Assembly: GCA_009911035.1 (NCBI GenBank)
Contig: QXWO01000017.1
Coordinates: 1-64,000 of the forward strand
Reading direction: 5' to 3'
Source of the DNA: Lachnospiraceae bacterium
Lineage (GTDB): Bacteria; Bacillota; Clostridia; Lachnospirales; Lachnospiraceae
DNA length: 64,000 nucleotides
Of this stretch, positions 59,311 to 64,000 are shown one piece after another (within the stretch, counting starts at the first letter, position 1; the number at the start of each line of letters is the position of its first letter). The notes under the pieces are model-generated. The model searched no databases, was not told the DNA's origin, and was given only the letters and a program-made list of their open reading frames with translations. The position numbers and the translations under genes were made by a program.

Positions 59311-60816
59311 TTACTTTGCAAAAAATGCCATTTCACTAAGCATCACTATCAGCTTGCTGTCCATATCAAGCTGCTTCATAATTTCTGTATCTGCATAATT
59401 GATTCCCATTTCGTTTCTTCCCATAAAATAGTGCAGATGATTTTCTATTATATTTTTGTATTCCCGGTTGGTAATCATGTAATCCGCCGCCGTCAGATAC
59501 ATCATATCAAGCAGCAATTCCTGATGATTCTCCCCAGAAGGATTTCCTGCGATCCGGTAAACGCTTCCTCTGGTTTCTTTAGAGATTTCTTCCGCCTTTG
59601 TCAGAATCACTTCCGCGATTTCCGCACAATAGGTAAGTTCCACCTGCCTGCTGGTGGAGATATAAGCAATACATCCGAAAAAGGCCGTCTCATCCAGATC
59701 TTCCTTATAACTGCCTGCCTCAAGGTATTCTAAAACTATTCTATGAAAAGAACCTCTGCCCGACGCCCTGTACAGCTCTGCTGCTGCCGAAAATTTCCAG
59801 GCGTCAGTCTCTGCCGTATCGTAACGCTTCACATACCGCCACGCATTTTCCGCCGCCCTCAGGCATCTGCCTGCATATTCTGCATCATAGTTCTGATAAA
59901 AATAGCTGAATTTGGCCATTGCCATTGCGAAAGCTTTGGATGACTGGATATCCTCCGGCTCCACATAGGATACCATTCCCATGCCCCGGTCCCGTTCACA
60001 GACCGTGACTCCGGCATAGACTGCACCTGTCTGTTCATTCTGCATTTTCAAAAGCCAGTCTGTTTCATAACGTATCTCGTCCAGAATATCCGGTGTACCG
60101 TTTCCGCTTTCTGGAATGCCTGTATCATCAGTAAAAATTTCCTCATACAATTCATAGGCAAACAAAAGCGCGCCAATATTGCGGGCTGCCCATTCCACTT
60201 CCCGGGAGCCATCCCCGGACTGATGCCATCCACCCGCCGCTTCAAGAACCGCCGCTTCTTCCCTGAATCTGGATTTCCCGGTATGGCAGGCGCCACGGGC
60301 CTTTTCCTTTGCATATTCCTTCGTAAGCTCCACCCCGCATCGGCTGTAATAATACTGTTTACATGCCTCCTTAAGTGCCTGCCCGTACATATCCTCCCCG
60401 ATCCTGAAAGAATAAGACCTTCCCAGTATGGGCGCTTCTATATAATAGGTTCCCGGCCGGGTGACTTCGGAAAAGTCCCCATAGCCATTATATTCCTGTA
60501 GTTTCGCATTATATCCTTTATCTTCCGTATATCCCGTGTAAACCCGCTCTTTGGTATCCTCCTGCACCACATAAAACTCTTCGGGCATTTCACTTCCTTT
60601 AAATACTGCCACTTTACTGCTTTCATTTATGTATCCAAACTGATTTATCAAAATAGTAGGCGAAGCAGCCGGCATTTCATACGAAATGACCGGCTCTTTT
60701 TCCATACCAGTAATTGTATTACCCGAAACTTCCCCTTTATTTTCCAATTGAGACGGCATACAGCCCGTCAGCAAAACCATCAGCAAGATAACCCCCGCTT
60801 TCTTCATCCTGCTCAA
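59311..60816 (-). CDS. GH9-like lipoprotein with degenerate active site
   Basis: Secreted lipoprotein of 501 residues: a signal peptide with lipobox LLTGC (Cys19), a linker, an Ig-like CelD_N domain near 54-138 (ILINQFGYINESSKVAVF), then a GH9 (alpha/alpha)6 domain. Seen: GGWHQSGDGSREVEWAARNIG near 195-215 where active cellulases have GGWYDAGD, so the first Asp is Gln and the second is kept. C-terminal HYFMGRNEMGINYAD corresponds to the GH9 GRN region, but the usual catalytic N-E-x-A becomes IMKQ before LDMDSKLIV, so the catalytic acid appears lost. Likely a carbohydrate-binding or regulatory pseudo-enzyme (inference). The start is TTG at 60816 with GGGAGGG about six bases upstream. Lies 20 bases after the amidohydrolase gene. 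Confidence 0.8.
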   Translation of the reverse strand: MSRMKKAGVILLMVLLTGCMPSQLENKGEVSGNTITGMEKEPVISYEMPAASPTILINQFGYINESSKVAVFKGSEMPEEFYVVQEDTKERVYTGYTEDKGYNAKLQEYNGYGDFSEVTRPGTYYIEAPILGRSYSFRIGEDMYGQALKEACKQYYYSRCGVELTKEYAKEKARGACHTGKSRFREEAAVLEAAGGWHQSGDGSREVEWAARNIGALLFAYELYEEIFTDDTGIPESGNGTPDILDEIRYETDWLLKMQNEQTGAVYAGVTVCERDRGMGMVSYVEPEDIQSSKAFAMAMAKFSYFYQNYDAEYAGRCLRAAENAWRYVKRYDTAETDAWKFSAAAELYRASGRGSFHRIVLEYLEAGSYKEDLDETAFFGCIAYISTSRQVELTYCAEIAEVILTKAEEISKETRGSVYRIAGNPSGENHQELLLDMMYLTAADYMITNREYKNIIENHLHYFMGRNEMGINYADTEIMKQLDMDSKLIVMLSEMAFFAK

Positions 60817-60836
60817 ATTTATCCCTCCCGCGTATA

Positions 60837-62036
60837 TTATACATTTTTTTCACAGGCAGGTAAAGAAAAGCTTTTGTCCGAATATACAATCTGCCCGTCA
60901 ATGATTGTGCACATAGTTTTTGAGGAAACTTTCAAAGGGAGGTCATCAAAAATTGCAATATCTGCATCCTTCCCTGCTTCCAGGGAGCCTACCCTATGAT
61001 CCGTCCTGCATATCTGGGCAGGATAAATGGTAATGGCTTTTAATGCCTCCATCTCTTCTAAACCGGATTTTACCGCCAGACCTGCACAAATGGGAAGGGT
61101 CTGTATCTGGGAAACCGGATGGTCTGTGGTAATGGCCGTCTTCACCCCTGCCTGATTCAGCACTCCTATGGTCTTAAAGGCCATGTTCTGGACCTCTATT
61201 TTACTCCTGCAGGAAAGATCCGGCCCTATAATGGCAGGAAAGCCGGACTTTTTCACCTGCTCCGCAATCAGATGGCCTTCGCTGCAGTGATCCAGAGTCA
61301 TATCCAGTCCAAACTCCTTTGCAATACGGATAGCCGTCTGGATATCATCGGCCCGGTGTACATGGGCTTTCAAGGGAATCTTTTTCTCAAAGACCGGTAT
61401 CCAGCATTCATAGCGGAAGTCTTCTTCCTCCCGCTTCATGCCCGCACACTTTTTGTCATAATAGCGGCGGGCTTTGAACAGTTCTTCCCTAAGCATGGCC
61501 GCAATTGCCATTCTGGTAGCCGGGGACTTCCCCTGACCGGAATAATTGACCTTGGGATTCTCACCAAAAGCTATTTTCATGGCTGCAGGAGCGCATACGG
61601 TCAAATCATCAATACATCTTCCACAGGTCTTTACAAATGCAAAGGTCCCGCCCACTACATTAGCGCTTCCCGGTCCAATCATTGCAGAAGTGATTCCCGC
61701 CCGGACTGCATCATCAAAGGCTGCGTCCATGGGATTGATGGCGTCGATGGCACGCAGGTAAGGGGTAACAGGGTCTACCGTCTCATTACAGTCATCTCCC
61801 TCCATACCTTTTTTTTCCTCCGTAATCCCCATATGGCAGTGAGCCTCGATCAGGCCGGGCATTACCAGAAGGCCGAGGGCATTTATGACCTCCGCTCCAT
61901 CTTCCGGCAAAGGAAAAGGGGCTCCATCTTTCATAGGCCCCAATTCTCTTATTTTCCCGTTTTCAATGCATATATATCCTTTTTCCCAGATTTCTCCGGC
62001 CATGGTCAGTATTTTACCGCCAATAATATATAACAT
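60837..62036 (-). CDS. Amidohydrolase (imidazolonepropionase/dihydroorotase-like)
   Basis: Metal-dependent hydrolase of 399 residues. Seen: an N-terminal beta-sandwich start (MLYIIGGKILTM), the metal motif VMPGLIEAHCHMGITEE near 58-74, LKAHVHRADDIQTAIRIAKEFGLDMTLDHCSEGH near 222-255 with the remaining His ligands, AITTDHPV near 299-306 with the conserved Asp, and LEAGKDADIAIFDDLPL near 359-375. AAGG lies eight to nine bases before ATG. Twenty bases on either side separate it from spoIIQ and the GH9-like gene. Substrate unknown; a peptide or cyclic amide hydrolase is possible. Confidence 0.88.
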   Translation of the reverse strand: MLYIIGGKILTMAGEIWEKGYICIENGKIRELGPMKDGAPFPLPEDGAEVINALGLLVMPGLIEAHCHMGITEEKKGMEGDDCNETVDPVTPYLRAIDAINPMDAAFDDAVRAGITSAMIGPGSANVVGGTFAFVKTCGRCIDDLTVCAPAAMKIAFGENPKVNYSGQGKSPATRMAIAAMLREELFKARRYYDKKCAGMKREEEDFRYECWIPVFEKKIPLKAHVHRADDIQTAIRIAKEFGLDMTLDHCSEGHLIAEQVKKSGFPAIIGPDLSCRSKIEVQNMAFKTIGVLNQAGVKTAITTDHPVSQIQTLPICAGLAVKSGLEEMEALKAITIYPAQICRTDHRVGSLEAGKDADIAIFDDLPLKVSSKTMCTIIDGQIVYSDKSFSLPACEKNV

Positions 62037-62056
62037 TATTTTTACCTTCCTAATTC

Positions 62057-62950
62057 TTAATTTAGTTTGGTCATCGGGTTTACAGGTTCGCCGTCCTTGG
62101 TCAGCTTGAAGTAAACATTGGTTCCCTCCACGCTGAAATACTTGGTGGGCGCCGCAACCTCCGCAATCACATCTCCCGCCGCCACATAACTGCCTTCTGA
62201 AACCAGTATATTAGTCAGTTGTCCGTAGGTGGCTTCATATCCGCCGCCCAGTTCCATGGTAATGCCATTTCCTATCCGGGGGTCTGAAAATACGGAAATT
62301 ACCTTGCCGGCAGAGGCTGCCGTGATCAAATCCCCTGCGTTTGCCTGGATGATAATCGCCGGATTATATTTATACTGCTGTAATGTGGGGAAATAAACCG
62401 TCTTGTCCATACTGTAATTTACCAGAATATTTCCCACCACAGGCCATACCAGCGTATCGGAATCGCTGAACGTGAGGGCTGGCTGCATGGCTGTTGACAG
62501 GGCTGGCGTTCCTTCCCCGTCAGTAACCTCCTGCTCCTTTTGTTCTTCCACTTCCTGGTTTTCAGAATCCTGCTCCTCCGGCTTTTTAGCCTTAGCGGAA
62601 TCCTCCTGCTGCGCCCCGTCGGACATGCTCTTGCTGTCAGACTGATCCGGATTCTCAACGTTTAAAGAATTGGTTTCCTGGAAATAAGGATCATAGTCCA
62701 AATCGTCCGAGAGAGTCGTATCCTGGGTCACATTTTCCGTAAGGCTCATTTCATTTTCCCCGACCGTTTTAGCGCCTGCGGCCGCATTATTTTCAATAGA
62801 ACTTAAATCTACCACATATCCTTCGTCCTGACTGCCCGTGTCTCTCCCCAGCCACAACCCGGTAGCCGTCAAAGACCCCAGCACCAATATTGCCGAGGCA
62901 ACCATAAGGAACCTTTCTTTAGCAAGACCTCTTCTTCTACTTCTTCTCAT
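62057..62950 (-). CDS. spoIIQ: SpoIIQ-like LytM/M23-domain sporulation protein
   Basis: Membrane-anchored forespore protein of 297 residues that, by family, joins SpoIIIAH in the channel across the engulfment septum. Seen: an N-terminal Arg-rich start and one hydrophobic helix near 16-36, an acidic Glu/Gln/Asp-rich linker (about 40-155), and a LytM fold from TLVWPVVGNILVNYSMDKT near 168-186 to NVYFKLTKDGEPVNPM. The HxxxD and HxH zinc motifs of active M23 enzymes are replaced (YKYNPAIII, VYFKL), so it is probably structural. ATG at 62950 has GGAGG five bases upstream. It lies 71 bases after spoIID, the usual clostridial order. Confidence 0.85.
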   Translation of the reverse strand: MRRSRRRGLAKERFLMVASAILVLGSLTATGLWLGRDTGSQDEGYVVDLSSIENNAAAGAKTVGENEMSLTENVTQDTTLSDDLDYDPYFQETNSLNVENPDQSDSKSMSDGAQQEDSAKAKKPEEQDSENQEVEEQKEQEVTDGEGTPALSTAMQPALTFSDSDTLVWPVVGNILVNYSMDKTVYFPTLQQYKYNPAIIIQANAGDLITAASAGKVISVFSDPRIGNGITMELGGGYEATYGQLTNILVSEGSYVAAGDVIAEVAAPTKYFSVEGTNVYFKLTKDGEPVNPMTKLN

Positions 62951-63021
62951 CTTTTCCTCCATTCCGAAGCATTGCAAAATCTTCTTGTTCTTTATGGTTA
63001 GTTTTTCCCCTTTTTCCTTCT

Positions 63022-64000
63022 TTATTCAAATTTTGTAATTATTACATCATTAAAAAAATAGTTTAAAATCTTAATATAATCTTCTCCTTCCTTCGCCATT
63101 TCATTAGCCCCAAACTGGCTCATTCCCAGCCCATGCCCGGAGCCTTTAACAGAAATAAAAATCTGTTCCCCTTCTTTTTTTAAATGAAAACTGGATGATA
63201 AAAGCCGGAAAATTTCCCTGAACTGTTCACCGGACGCATATTTCCCGCCCTTTTCAAGATACAGTACATACCCTGTACTGTCCCTGTAAATACGCCATCC
63301 TTCCAGTTCTTCTTCCACCACAGCCCTTTCATTTTCTAAAATTTCCTCCTCCGTCATCCTTATGCCGGGCACATCCTGCCAGAGTCTGTCAAACTCTCCT
63401 TCATCATAAGCCACGGTACTGGCGTATTCCGGCGAAAGAAAGTCCCTGCTGCACACCACACTTTTTAAATAGGGATACTCTGTAAAAAAAAGTTCACTGC
63501 CATTTCGTGTGGCACCGTTGCTGACGGCAAAATAAGCGCCGTCCACAGGCACACCTTCATAAACAAGGCATACTCCTGCTGTCTGGGATACAGCAGCAAG
63601 GATATTTTCCTGAACCGGGATGCTGCCGTAACCGTCATCCGCAGCGGCAATCTCCCTGCCCTCCCTTCTGCTTCCGTCTGACAGGTAAAGGGACGATAAG
63701 AGGTCTGACCGGATCAACACTGCCTGCGCCTTTAAAACTTCCAGCTCAAAAGTATTGTCAATGCTTCTTGCAAGCTGATCCGCCACATACATCTCAAGAG
63801 GAATACTTTCATTTCCAAATGCCGTTGTGTTTACCACAAAAATATTTCCTTTTGTCAGCATGTCTTCCGCCTTTAGCATATCTGCAAAAGAAGCATCCCG
63901 CTCCTTTAGATTTCCAAACAAAAATGTAATCAGATAGGGAACCAGAAGCAAAAGCAAAAGAACCGTACCAGGATTTCCCGAAAAAAATCCCGATACGATT
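63022..64000 (-). CDS. spoIID: SpoIID, stage II sporulation lytic transglycosylase (5' end off the window)
   Basis: Partial gene; the frame is open to the right edge, so the true start lies beyond it. It acts with SpoIIP and SpoIIM in the mother cell to drive engulfment by cutting peptidoglycan. Seen: an N-terminal hydrophobic helix (LLLLLLVPYLITFLFGN), VNTTAFGNESIPLEMYVADQLARSI near 41-65 of the visible frame with the SpoIID Glu-Met-Tyr-Val element, LEVLKAQAVLIRSDLL, FAVSNGATRNGSELF and the C-terminal SGHGLGMSQFGANEMAKEG near 280-298. Upstream of spoIIQ on the same strand. Confidence 0.92.
   Translation of the reverse strand, partial: IVSGFFSGNPGTVLLLLLLVPYLITFLFGNLKERDASFADMLKAEDMLTKGNIFVVNTTAFGNESIPLEMYVADQLARSIDNTFELEVLKAQAVLIRSDLLSSLYLSDGSRREGREIAAADDGYGSIPVQENILAAVSQTAGVCLVYEGVPVDGAYFAVSNGATRNGSELFFTEYPYLKSVVCSRDFLSPEYASTVAYDEGEFDRLWQDVPGIRMTEEEILENERAVVEEELEGWRIYRDSTGYVLYLEKGGKYASGEQFREIFRLLSSSFHLKKEGEQIFISVKGSGHGLGMSQFGANEMAKEGEDYIKILNYFFNDVIITKFE

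Noticed and set aside
1-64000. tRNA, rRNA, CRISPR arrays, prophage genes, insertion-sequence transposases and riboswitches
   Set aside because: None was recognised by eye on either strand; covariance-model and repeat searches would be needed to exclude small RNAs.

Overview
The window looks like a chromosomal stretch from a spore-forming, low-to-mid GC Firmicute, most likely a Lachnospiraceae-type clostridium. The evidence is clostridial house-keeping and sporulation genes (spoVG, spoIID, spoIIQ, a Spo0A C-terminal domain protein, CotH), the glgC-glgD pair, dnaD and dnaI-like primosome genes, strong AGGAGG ribosome-binding sites and TTGaca-17-TATAAT promoters. No search could be run; all family calls come from motifs read by eye.

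Region 1 (1-34.7 kb) is a large accessory glycan locus. Read leftwards, one arm starts at a promoter at 22.44 kb and holds a PglK-like ABC flippase, an acyltransferase, two very large multi-span proteins, a WecE-type aminotransferase, a GNAT acetyltransferase, a GtrB-like glycosyltransferase and a DUF6020-like membrane protein. A second promoter at 10.87 kb drives an O-antigen ligase-like protein, a PglF-like 4,6-dehydratase, a PglE-like aminotransferase, a PglC-like initiating phosphoglycosyl transferase, a PLP enzyme, an ATP-grasp ligase, a GT4 glycosyltransferase and a UDP-HexNAc dehydrogenase, and it runs off the left edge. At 25.7 kb a divergent promoter pair separates a sialyltransferase-superfamily transferase plus CotH (left) from a nonulosonic (pseudaminic-type) acid operon (right: pseF, a LysA-like PLP enzyme, pseI, pseG). 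A serine recombinase sits at 30.1-30.8 kb. A leftward operon at 34.7-30.9 kb starts with a free-standing Spo0A C-terminal domain, followed by pseC, a GT2 and a second ATP-grasp ligase.

Region 2 (34.8-64 kb) is mostly core genome: a HAM1-like NTPase and a 3-methyladenine glycosylase, a 33-codon small ORF, a Na/Pi cotransporter, an AraC regulator divergent from a NahK-like sugar kinase, mfd and pth, glgC-glgD-spoVG divergent from murC, a dnaD/dnaI-like/prs operon preceded by an unusual tandem DnaA-box array, a YkoT/YkoS-like GT2 plus membrane protein pair divergent from plsC, and finally spoIID, spoIIQ, amidohydrolase, a degenerate GH9 lipoprotein, ddl and murF.

The genes suggest a lipid-linked glycan started on a 4-amino-sugar by a PglC-like enzyme, flipped by an ABC transporter and carrying a pseudaminic-type acid. 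The most interesting pattern is that both 4-amino-sugar modules lack an adjacent dedicated acetyltransferase but each has an ATP-grasp ligase and lies near a PLP amino-acid enzyme. This may mean amino-acid-decorated sugars, under a solo Spo0A-C regulator.
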